A stretch of DNA of 8,143 nt from JAVBUZ01 sp031554725 (GCA_031554725.1 JAVBUZ010000261.1:1-8143), one strand, 5' to 3'; counted from the first letter of the stretch, positions 1 to 6,056 are shown. The notes: generated by a model not told the origin, from the sequence alone. Program-made: numbers and translations.

Positions 1-159
1 ATACATGTCCTTCATACTACCATGCAAATAGCGCTCCACCTGGGCATCTGTTACGATGTCACGATTTCTTATGATACGAGCTGTTACGGGGGTAATATGA
101 AATTTTTCACTCCATGCATCAAAATCTGCCTTCTTGGCAGCTACATACCATTTTTCCAT
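1..159 (-). CDS. recJ: RecJ single-stranded-DNA-specific 5'-3' exonuclease, N-terminus only (partial)
   Basis: The first 53 codons are present and the gene runs off the left edge of the window. The product begins MEKWYVAAKKADFDAWSEKF and continues through HITPVTARIIRNRDIV to a YLHG segment. This is the usual RecJ opening: a Trp near the start, a stretch resembling PVxARIIxNRxI, then a YLxG segment. RecJ degrades single-stranded DNA 5' to 3' in recombination and repair; its DHH/DHHA1 catalytic domains lie outside the window. The ATG at 159 has a TAGGAG ribosome site at 165-170, five bases upstream. The gene follows secDF in the same direction after 65 bp, and secDF-recJ is a common gene order in Clostridia. 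Family assignment rests on this short N-terminal segment plus context, so it is good but not certain. Confidence 0.85.
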   Translation of the reverse strand, partial: MEKWYVAAKKADFDAWSEKFHITPVTARIIRNRDIVTDAQVERYLHGSMKDMY

Positions 160-172
160 TTTAACTCCTATT

Positions 173-227
173 TAAGTAAGAAGGCATCGAAACTCTAGTC
201 TCGACGCCTTGATAAAATTCTTACTTA
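173..227 (-). other. Two-part hairpin between secDF and recJ, lacking a U-tract
   Basis: On the minus strand an outer 8-bp stem (TAAGTAAG at 227-220 with CTTACTTA at 180-173) encloses an inner 10-bp stem (AAGGCGTCGA at 210-201 with TCGATGCCTT at 190-181). A 9-base bulge (219-211) separates the two stems, and the apical loop is at 200-191. The inner stem contains one pair that is G·U in minus-strand RNA but A·C in plus-strand RNA, so it pairs better in the minus-strand transcript. The secDF stop codon (227-225) lies in the outer stem and the recJ ribosome site follows just after. No U-run follows on the minus strand, so this is probably not an intrinsic terminator. A role in mRNA stability or in setting recJ expression is inference. 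Read on the plus strand, the outer stem is followed by six Ts. Confidence 0.5.
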
Positions 228-2471
228 TTTTTTCTTACGCATTATATACCATAAGCTACCGGCTAAACAAACAGAAGAATAGGCACCGCAAGTGATACCT
301 ACGATTAGTGGTAATGCAAACTCACGGATTGCGGTAACGCCTAATACATAAAGAGCTGTTACCATTACTAATGTTGTTAAGGAAGTAAATAAGCTTCTTG
401 ATAAGGTCTGAGTAATACTCTTATTAATAACATCTTTTATATCTTCATTCTTAGCTTGTACTGCCATGTTCTCACGAATTCGGTCAAAAATTACGATGGT
501 AGCATTAATGGAGTAACCAACAATGGTTAAAATACAAGCAATGAAGGTACTTCCTACAGAAACCTGCGCTACTGCATAAAAGGCAACAACTACTAATACG
601 TCATGTAAAAGGGCAAATACACCAGCTGCGCCAAAACGAATATCTTTAAAACGAATTCTAATATAAATTAACATGCAGAGTATTGCAATTGCTACTGCAA
701 GGATGGTATCTGTTTTCATTTCATCACTAATCGTTGAACTAATAGTTTCTGAAGTAATGTTATCCGTTGAAACACCAAAGGTATTCATTAACATTTGTTC
801 TATTTCATCACGTTGTTCAATGTCAAGTGAGTTACTCTTAAATACGATTTCGGTAGTTCCTTGTACCGGCTGTGGCTGAACAGAACTTCCTGTGATTTCT
901 TCCATTAGTGGAATAATCTCAGTTTCAATCTCGTTAATTGTGTACTCTTGTTCAAAGGTTACTGTTGTTGCTGTTCCACCTTTAAAATCAAGGCTAAAGT
1001 TTAGAACTTCACCAGTATTTGCTTTATTTACACCCATCATTACAAAGCCGCCAATAATTAATGCTCCAGATATTGCAAAGAAGATGCCTTTTTTAGAGAT
1101 AAAATCAACTACCTTATGTTCTCTAGCTGCGCCATATAATTTTTCGCTTTTAAAACCAATTGCGTAAAGAGCATTCATAAGTAATCTTGTTATCGTTAAA
1201 GCTGTAAACATCGATAAGGCAATACCAAGTACCAATGTCTGAGCAAAGCCTCTAATAGAGCCTGAGCCGAAAATCCATAAAACTGCTGCTGCAATAAGTG
1301 TTGTTATATTACCATCCACAATCGCAGAAAGTGCCTTTTTAAATCCAATTTCTATAGAAGATTTTACTGTCTTTCCAGTTGCAATTTCTTCTCTGATACG
1401 CGCAAAGATAATTACGTTTGCATCTACTGCCATACCAATTGAAAGTATAATACCTGCAATACCTGAAAGTGTCAGGGTTAAATCAAATCCGTTTAGAAGT
1501 AAAACAACTAAGGATGTATATAATAGTAAGGCAATAGTCGCTGCCACACCACTTAATAGGTAGATAACCACCATAAATACTGCTAATACGATAAGACCAA
1601 TTGCACCTGCTTTTAAGCTGGTACTGATTGCTTCTGAACCAAGCTGTGCTCCTACAACTTTTGAATGAAGTTCTTCTAGCTGCAATTTAAGTCCACCAAT
1701 ACGAATGGTAGATGCTAGACTCTCAGCTTCTTCCCATGTATAGTTACCAGAAATCTCAGCTTTACCATCTGTTAAAGCCTGTTGAACTGTTGGTACACAT
1801 ACGAAGGTTCCGTCATAGTAAATAGCCAAGGTTTTTCCAATCGCTTCTGTTGTTGCCGTTGCAAATTTACCTTTTCCATCTTCTGTTAGGATTAATTCTA
1901 CACCAATTGTAGCATTTCCCATACTATCAGAATAGGTAATTGCTTGCGCGTCCTTTACATCTGTTCCCAAAAGCTTTATAGAACCATCTGCATCTAATTC
2001 TTCAATGGTTTTATTTAGCTGATAATTAACTACATAATTGCCATCTGCATCCGTCCCATAGCTTTGAGAATAGTTTTGTGTTCCATCACTTCCATACTGA
2101 GAAATGAAATATAGTGCACCTGGTTTTCCTAATTCCTGTAAAATAGCATTGGCATCAGAAACACCTGGGATTTCAATGCTGATTCTATCAGTACCTTCTT
2201 TATACACTAATGCTTCTGTACTATATTTATATACACGCTGCTGTAATTTACTAATTGTGTCCTTCATATCAGTGTCACTTGGTGTACCTTCACCAACTAC
2301 CTGATAGGTAATACTAACACCGCCTGCAAGGTCAAGACCTAGTGTAATATCAGATGCTGACTGTGAGCCATTGGCATCTACTCCAAAAAAATCAATATAA
2401 GTTACTCCTGCTAATACTAAAAGCATGATAAGTAGGACTACTAAGCCCTTGCCTTTTCCCATGTTTTTCAT
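225..2471 (-). CDS. secDF: Fused protein-export membrane protein SecDF
   Basis: This is a single 748-residue chain carrying both SecD and SecF, accessory subunits of the SecYEG translocon that use the proton (or sodium) motive force to pull exported proteins across the membrane. The SecD half has TM1 at about 9-28, the LGLDLAGG motif at 44-51, a large extracytoplasmic P1 region (about 45-265), and a five-helix bundle (about 285-440) with GMAVDAN at 346-352, including Asp350, the residue linked to ion translocation. The SecF half has TM7 at about 462-480, the SLDFKGG motif at 493-499, a smaller P4 domain (about 500-585), then five helices (about 590-745) with GYSINATIVIFDRIRE at 652-667 and Arg692. 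Ala657 sits where most SecF proteins have Asp. The ATG at 2471 has a GAGGAAGAG ribosome site at 2477-2485, inside the end of scfB; only one base separates the two genes, suggesting translational coupling. yajC is not seen upstream. Confidence 0.97.
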   Translation of the reverse strand: MKNMGKGKGLVVLLIMLLVLAGVTYIDFFGVDANGSQSASDITLGLDLAGGVSITYQVVGEGTPSDTDMKDTISKLQQRVYKYSTEALVYKEGTDRISIEIPGVSDANAILQELGKPGALYFISQYGSDGTQNYSQSYGTDADGNYVVNYQLNKTIEELDADGSIKLLGTDVKDAQAITYSDSMGNATIGVELILTEDGKGKFATATTEAIGKTLAIYYDGTFVCVPTVQQALTDGKAEISGNYTWEEAESLASTIRIGGLKLQLEELHSKVVGAQLGSEAISTSLKAGAIGLIVLAVFMVVIYLLSGVAATIALLLYTSLVVLLLNGFDLTLTLSGIAGIILSIGMAVDANVIIFARIREEIATGKTVKSSIEIGFKKALSAIVDGNITTLIAAAVLWIFGSGSIRGFAQTLVLGIALSMFTALTITRLLMNALYAIGFKSEKLYGAAREHKVVDFISKKGIFFAISGALIIGGFVMMGVNKANTGEVLNFSLDFKGGTATTVTFEQEYTINEIETEIIPLMEEITGSSVQPQPVQGTTEIVFKSNSLDIEQRDEIEQMLMNTFGVSTDNITSETISSTISDEMKTDTILAVAIAILCMLIYIRIRFKDIRFGAAGVFALLHDVLVVVAFYAVAQVSVGSTFIACILTIVGYSINATIVIFDRIRENMAVQAKNEDIKDVINKSITQTLSRSLFTSLTTLVMVTALYVLGVTAIREFALPLIVGITCGAYSSVCLAGSLWYIMRKKK

Positions 2472-2472
2472 T

Positions 2473-3867
2473 TTACTCTTCCTCCATATCTGCCTGGGCA
2501 GCCTTCATCATAATTGCGCATTCAACGCGCTTACGCTGTAATTCACAGCCTATATCATAAGCATCATTAATGTTACCGTGGAAATTGTAAGCATTGGCAG
2601 CGCAGCCTCCGCTACAGTAAAATTTTGCAAAGCATTTTTTACACTTTTCCTTAGCATAAACATTACAACACTTAAATTCTTCTTTGATATCGTCTCTGGT
2701 AATACCTTCGTCGACATTTCCCATTAGGAAATCTTCTTGTCCAACAAACTGGTGACAAGGATAGAAATCTCCCCAAGGTGTCACAGCTAAATACTCTGTA
2801 CCTGACCCACAACCAGAGAGTCTTTTAGCCACACAGGGGCCACCTTCTAAATCTATCATAAAATGGAAGAAATTAACTGGCTCTCCCCTTTTTCTTCTAT
2901 CTAACAGATCAAGCGCTAGCTTGTCATATTCTTCCTTTAGCCTTGGTAAATCTTCTTCACGAATGGCATACCAATCTTCTGGCTTGGCAACTACAGGCTC
3001 TACAGAAATTTGTTTAAAGCCTAAATCTGCCAGCTGCGCTACATCCTTAGAAAAGTCCAGATTATTATGGGTAAAGGTACCTCTTACATAATAATTCATC
3101 TGTTCACGACTTTCAGCCACCTTTTGAAACTTTGGAACTATCATATCATAGCTTCCTTGGCCGCTTCTAAAAGGACGCATTTTGTCATTTACTTCTTTTC
3201 GTCCATCAATGCTTAGAACCACATTGGACATTTCTTTATTGGCAAATTCCATAATGTCATCATTTAATAAAATTCCATTGGTCGTAAGGGTAAAACGAAA
3301 TTTCTTATTATTTGGCTCTTCCAGACTTCTTCCATATGCCACTAGGTCTTTGACTACCTGAAAGTTCATGAGTGGCTCACCGCCAAAGAAATCTACCTCT
3401 AGATTTATTCTATTTCCAGAATTTGCCACTAAAAAGTCTAACGCTTTCTTTCCAACCTCAAAGCTCATAAGAGCTCTTCTTCCATGATATTCGCCTTCCT
3501 CTGCAAAACAATACTGACAAGCCAAATTACAGTCATGTGCAATGTGAAGACAAAGTGCTTTTACCACAGTTTGCCTGTTTTTAAAGTCGAATATGTATTG
3601 TTCATATAAGTCCTTTGTAAAAAGCTGTCCGGCTTTCTCTAATTCCAGAACTTCATCCACTGCTTCCACAATTTCTGCCTCTGGATATTTTAGATTGGCA
3701 CAGTTAAGCACCGCTGCCTTAATCATTTCAGGCTCTTTGATTCCTTCATTAACAAGTGGCTCAATCATAAATATCATATCATAAACAATATCATCTACTA
3801 CATGAACTGCACCACTATTAATATCCATAACAATGTTATAACCATTGCTCTTATATTGATGTATCAC
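2473..3867 (-). CDS. scfB: SCIFF peptide radical SAM maturase (thioether-forming)
   Basis: This 464-residue radical SAM/SPASM enzyme installs thioether crosslinks in the SCIFF precursor encoded just upstream; close relatives are CteB and Tte1186. Residues 1-85 (opening IHQYKSNGYNIVMDINSGA) fit the small N-terminal precursor-recognition (RRE-like) domain of this family. The [4Fe-4S] SAM motif CX3CX2C is at Cys113, Cys117 and Cys120, followed by FGGEP at 161-165. The C-terminal SPASM region is rich in cysteines that would bind auxiliary clusters (345, 353, 371, 400, 401, 409, 412, 418, 422, 441). The start is placed at GTG 3867, because the IHQY opening is where the family begins and an AGGAG site lies at 3874-3878, six bases upstream. 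An ATG at 3936 would add 23 residues encoded by an intergenic hairpin. The gene lies 90 bp after scfA and one base before secDF. Confidence 0.95.
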   Translation of the reverse strand: MIHQYKSNGYNIVMDINSGAVHVVDDIVYDMIFMIEPLVNEGIKEPEMIKAAVLNCANLKYPEAEIVEAVDEVLELEKAGQLFTKDLYEQYIFDFKNRQTVVKALCLHIAHDCNLACQYCFAEEGEYHGRRALMSFEVGKKALDFLVANSGNRINLEVDFFGGEPLMNFQVVKDLVAYGRSLEEPNNKKFRFTLTTNGILLNDDIMEFANKEMSNVVLSIDGRKEVNDKMRPFRSGQGSYDMIVPKFQKVAESREQMNYYVRGTFTHNNLDFSKDVAQLADLGFKQISVEPVVAKPEDWYAIREEDLPRLKEEYDKLALDLLDRRKRGEPVNFFHFMIDLEGGPCVAKRLSGCGSGTEYLAVTPWGDFYPCHQFVGQEDFLMGNVDEGITRDDIKEEFKCCNVYAKEKCKKCFAKFYCSGGCAANAYNFHGNINDAYDIGCELQRKRVECAIMMKAAQADMEEE

Positions 3868-3880
3868 GGTCTTCTCCTCT
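3868..3880 (-). promoter_or_regulatory. Ribosome binding site deciding the scfB GTG start
   Basis: On the minus strand AGGAG (3878-3874) is followed by a 6-base spacer and GTG at 3867-3865. This spacing is ideal and supports the GTG start over the in-frame ATG at 3936, whose extra sequence reads through a hairpin and has no family resemblance. Confidence 0.8.
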
Positions 3881-3899
3881 AATTCATTTTGTGCGCAAA

Positions 3900-3925
3900 T
3901 AAGCAGCGACGCAAATCGCTGCTTA
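3900..3925 (-). terminator. Hairpin between scfA and scfB: probable partial terminator/attenuator
   Basis: A perfect 10-bp stem (TAAGCAGCGA at 3925-3916 with TCGCTGCTTA at 3909-3900, minus strand) closes a 6-base loop, TTTGCG. It is followed only by ATTTGCGC, a weak U-tract, so termination is likely incomplete. It lies 32 bases after the scfA stop and 20 bases before the scfB ribosome site. A leaky terminator, or a structure protecting the 3' end of the scfA message, would give more peptide than enzyme; precursor-maturase operons often show this arrangement. The role is inferred from position and shape. Confidence 0.6.
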
Positions 3926-3957
3926 CAAACTATCACATCTTTGATTTTCTGTATAAA

Positions 3958-4101
3958 TTATTTAATCTTTTCACAACTCTGATTGCCTACTGTGCAAGAT
4001 GTCTTGCAAGCTGACTGGCAAGATGTCTGGCATTCACCACATCCACCTTTTTTCATAGATTCTTTAAAATCTCTAGTGTTTAATGTTTTAATATGCTTCA
4101 T
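3958..4101 (-). CDS. scfA: SCIFF (six-cysteines-in-forty-five) ranthipeptide precursor
   Basis: This 47-codon gene encodes MKHIKTLNTRDFKESMKK, then GGCGECQTSCQSACKTSC, then TVGNQSCEKIK. Six cysteines lie at 21, 24, 28, 32, 36 and 43, the SCIFF signature, and both the MKHIKTLNT leader and the CQSACKTSCT core are very like the near-invariant family. It is a ribosomally made peptide whose cysteines are joined by thioether bonds to acceptor residues by the adjacent maturase. In a studied homologue a Cys32-Thr37 link is formed, and both residues occur here at the same positions. A Gly-Gly pair at 19-20 directly before the first cysteine could mark leader removal (inference). The ATG at 4101 has a strong GGAGG site at 4108-4112, six bases upstream, consistent with high expression. 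It has its own promoter upstream and scfB downstream. Related ranthipeptides have been linked to quorum-sensing-like regulation in clostridia; the role in this organism is unknown. Confidence 0.96.
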   Translation of the reverse strand: MKHIKTLNTRDFKESMKKGGCGECQTSCQSACKTSCTVGNQSCEKIK

Positions 4102-4153
4102 AAAGATCCTCCATGTTTGCGAACTTTTGCTTACTTTCCGCTAATACGTAGCT

Positions 4154-4181
4154 AGTATAACACATATTTTGCATTTGTAAA
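4154..4181 (-). promoter_or_regulatory. Probable sigma-A promoter for scfA
   Basis: On the minus strand a -35 box TTTACA (4181-4176, five of six matches to TTGACA), a 16-base spacer and a -10 box TATACT (4159-4154, five of six matches) preceded by TGT (extended -10) form a good promoter. An A-tract just upstream (4191-4185) could act as an UP element. The predicted transcript start near 4147 gives a leader of about 45 bases before scfA. This suggests scfA and the genes after it can be transcribed independently of the membrane-protein gene upstream. Confidence 0.7.
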
Positions 4182-4216
4182 AGGTTTTTTTGCAAGAATC
4201 ACCCTCTAATGTTATT

Positions 4217-4606
4217 TTATCCCAGCATGCCTCCCAGCATTCCACTACCAGCACATAGAATCATAACTGAAAAGAAATTATTTGCCACATCACTTATGGA
4301 ATGGTTCACCACCAGGGAAACAACTAACAATACAATAAAATACGCCACTCCCATGCAAAGTCCCCATAAAAATTTGCGTTTTCCAATCTTTTTACCCGCC
4401 ATAAAGCCTGCAAAAAAGGATGCCATTACATAGATTGCAATAATGCATATGGAAACAAATTTTTCTGACAGTCCAAATCGATATAGCAAAAGTGCAAGTA
4501 GCATCAAAAAGCCACCTGTTAATATGTAAGAAAACAAGAGTGACTTGCCTAAAAATAAAATGGGTACCTCACCAATTACTCCATTAAATCTTCTATTTCG
4601 TTCCAT
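4217..4606 (-). CDS. Small four-helix membrane protein, resembling the TIGR04086/DUF3792 family
   Basis: This 129-residue integral membrane protein is of unknown function. Four hydrophobic segments lie at about 17-42, 47-70, 79-99 and 107-128. A basic cytoplasmic-type loop, GKKIGKRK, follows the second helix, and the C-terminus is glycine-rich (AGSGMLGGMLG), as in glycine-zipper packing. From memory it resembles the TIGR04086/DUF3792 family of small clostridial membrane proteins, which are often next to SCIFF genes; this is recognition, not a search result. No enzyme motif is visible. The ATG at 4606 has an AGAAGG site at 4613-4618, six bases upstream. The stop lies 115 bases before scfA with no clear terminator between, so read-through into scfA is possible although scfA has its own promoter. 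A role in handling or export of the SCIFF product is inferred from context only. Confidence 0.8.
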   Translation of the reverse strand: MERNRRFNGVIGEVPILFLGKSLLFSYILTGGFLMLLALLLYRFGLSEKFVSICIIAIYVMASFFAGFMAGKKIGKRKFLWGLCMGVAYFIVLLVVSLVVNHSISDVANNFFSVMILCAGSGMLGGMLG

Positions 4607-4647
4607 AACGTACCTTCTTTCTAAATATTTTATTAAGTTCTTGTAAA

Positions 4648-4653
4648 ATTATA
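4648..4653 (-). promoter_or_regulatory. Possible -10 box for the small membrane protein gene
   Basis: A perfect TATAAT on the minus strand lies about 40 bases before the ATG at 4606. A TTGTCA that could serve as -35 is 20 bases further upstream (4679-4674), a spacer longer than ideal. In this AT-rich region the call is weak. Confidence 0.35.
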
Positions 4654-4703
4654 TGTAAGCCCTTTAGTTAACTTGACAACGATATTTAACTTATAGTAAT
4701 ATT

Positions 4704-4712
4704 TGCTATAAT
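4704..4712 (+). promoter_or_regulatory. Extended -10 promoter element for the CNNM gene
   Basis: TGC followed by the consensus TATAAT (4707-4712) makes an extended -10, about 50 bases before the TTG start. A consensus TTGACA at 4673-4678 is 28 bases away, too far to pair with it, though it could pair with a poor -10 (GTAATA, 4696-4701) at 17 bases. The extended -10 is therefore the better candidate. Confidence 0.5.
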
Positions 4713-4734
4713 TACTACTATATATAAGTAGTAA
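4712..4734. repeat. Inverted repeat in the CNNM leader/promoter region
   Basis: A perfect 8-bp inverted repeat, TTACTACT (4712-4719) and AGTAGTAA (4727-4734), is separated by seven A/T bases. It begins at the last base of the -10 box and covers the likely transcription start. A related arm, TAGTAAT (4694-4700), is the reverse complement of ATTACTA (4711-4717), so two alternative dyads overlap. It could be a repressor operator or a leader hairpin. AT-richness makes chance occurrence possible. Confidence 0.4.
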
Positions 4735-4747
4735 AATTTTATATCAT

Positions 4748-4753
4748 AAGGAG
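4748..4753 (+). promoter_or_regulatory. Ribosome binding site deciding the CNNM TTG start
   Basis: AAGGAG is followed ten bases later by TTG at 4764. The spacing is on the long side, but the sequence after this TTG matches where the family normally begins. The next Met codon lies at residue 37, after the first membrane helix. Confidence 0.7.
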
Positions 4754-4763
4754 TGATAAAATT

Positions 4764-6056
4764 TTGGATACCCCTGGTGTCATACAAGCGATTACTATTT
4801 TTATTTTACTAATTTTATCCGCATTTTTTTCTTCAGCGGAAACAGCTCTTACTACTGTCAATAGAGTACGTATGCGAGCTCTCGAGGAAGAGGGCAACAA
4901 ACGCGCTGCAACGGTTAACAAGATTATGGATAATTATGGGAAGATGCTTAGTAGTATTCTTATTGGTAATAACATTGTCAATATTACTGCTTCTTCTATT
5001 ATGACCTCTCTCGTTATTCGTTTATTTGGAAGTGTTTATGTAGGAGTTGCAACCGGAATTCTAACCATCTTAATTCTTCTTTTCGGTGAGATTACCCCTA
5101 AAAATTGGGCAATGTCAAATTCAACTAAGATTTCCCTTGCCTATGCTGGTATTATTTATGGGTTTATGAAGCTACTAACCCCAATTATTTTTATTGTTGA
5201 TAAATTGGCGAGTGGGCTTATAAAGCTACTACATATCAATACCGACACAAAAAATCTAATGACCGAAAACGAATTAAAGACTTATGTAGATGTTAGTCAC
5301 GAAGATGGTGTTATTGAATCAGAAGAAAGAGAAATTATTTATAATGTCTTTGATTTTTCAGATGCTTTAGCCAAAGACATCATGATTCCTCGTATTAATA
5401 TGGTAACGGCTAGTTTGGACTCCACCTATGACGAGCTTATGGAAATCTTCCGCGAATCCATGTACACTCGTATTCCTGTTTACAAAGATGATCAAGATAC
5501 CATTGTAGGTGTTGTAAATATAAAAGATTTTATTTTAAATTCCGCAAAAGATAATTTCAGCGTAGCAAACATTTTAAGAGATGCTTATTATACCTATGAA
5601 TATAAGAAAACCTCAGACCTTATGTTTGAAATGCGAGAAAAAACTTTAAATGTTTCCTTTGTCCTTAATGAATACGGTGCTACCGTGGGCATGATAACCT
5701 TAGAAGATTTACTAGAAGAAATTGTTGGTGAAATCCGTGACGAATATGATGAGGACGAAGAAGAACTCATTCAAGAGCTTGAAGACAATGTATATCTTGT
5801 CGAAGGTAGCATGAAGCTAGATGACATCAATAATGCCTTAGATACCGCTTTAGAATCTGACGATTATGACTCTATCGGCGGAATTATCATCGAATCACTT
5901 GACCGTCTGCCTGAAGATGAAGAAGAGGTAACCTTAGAAACCGGAATTGTTTTAAAGGTTCAAGGAATTGATCAAAACCGAATCATGAAGGTATTAATGA
6001 CTCTTCCAGACGTCAAAGATATCAACGAACAAGATTCTTTAGATTCCGAAGATTAA
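4764..6056 (+). CDS. CNNM/CorC (hemolysin C) family divalent-cation transporter
   Basis: This 430-residue membrane protein belongs to a family that carries Mg2+ (or Co2+) out of the cell. Residues 1-160 form the DUF21 membrane domain, with helices at about 7-27, 62-84, 90-112 and 124-150 and family motifs SAFFSSAETAL (19-29), IGNNIVNI (67-74) and FGEITPKNW (107-115). Paired CBS domains follow (about 200-320), including PRINMV (209-214), VVNIKDF (250-256) and LNEYGATVGMITLEDLLEEI (301-320); these normally bind adenine nucleotides. An acidic linker (DEYDEDEEE, 326-334) leads to the CorC_HlyC domain (about 340-418; VEGSMKLDDIN at 346-356). The TTG start gives the usual family N-terminus. Despite the old hemolysin name, a cation-transport role is more likely; the metal cannot be told from sequence. 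It is transcribed alone, diverging from the SCIFF side and converging on the kinase gene. Confidence 0.93.
   Translation: MDTPGVIQAITIFILLILSAFFSSAETALTTVNRVRMRALEEEGNKRAATVNKIMDNYGKMLSSILIGNNIVNITASSIMTSLVIRLFGSVYVGVATGILTILILLFGEITPKNWAMSNSTKISLAYAGIIYGFMKLLTPIIFIVDKLASGLIKLLHINTDTKNLMTENELKTYVDVSHEDGVIESEEREIIYNVFDFSDALAKDIMIPRINMVTASLDSTYDELMEIFRESMYTRIPVYKDDQDTIVGVVNIKDFILNSAKDNFSVANILRDAYYTYEYKKTSDLMFEMREKTLNVSFVLNEYGATVGMITLEDLLEEIVGEIRDEYDEDEEELIQELEDNVYLVEGSMKLDDINNALDTALESDDYDSIGGIIIESLDRLPEDEEEVTLETGIVLKVQGIDQNRIMKVLMTLPDVKDINEQDSLDSED

Noticed and set aside
173..233. Plus-strand intrinsic terminator formed by the secDF-recJ hairpin and the T-run at 228-233
   Set aside because: No plus-strand gene ends here, and the T-run is simply the Lys codons at the end of secDF on the other strand.
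673..1167. Plus-strand open frames (673-879 and 892-1167) opposite secDF
   Set aside because: They are antisense shadows of a strongly supported SecDF frame, with no family resemblance and no convincing ribosome sites.
2104..2304. Plus-strand 66-codon open frame opposite the secDF N-terminus
   Set aside because: It is a shadow of the secDF coding frame; no recognisable protein features.
3593..3784. Plus-strand 63-codon open frame opposite scfB
   Set aside because: It is antisense to a conserved radical SAM gene; low-complexity Ser-rich translation with no supporting start signals.
4209..4433. Plus-strand 74-codon open frame opposite the small membrane protein
   Set aside because: The minus-strand frame encodes a clean four-helix protein with a good ribosome site; the plus frame is its shadow.
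4673..4712. TTGACA (4673) and TATAAT (4707) as one classical promoter
   Set aside because: The spacer is 28 bases, too long for sigma-A; the extended -10 alone is a better reading.
4739..4921. Minus-strand 60-codon open frame over the CNNM start
   Set aside because: It lies antisense to the DUF21 domain and overlaps the CNNM ribosome site; no family features.
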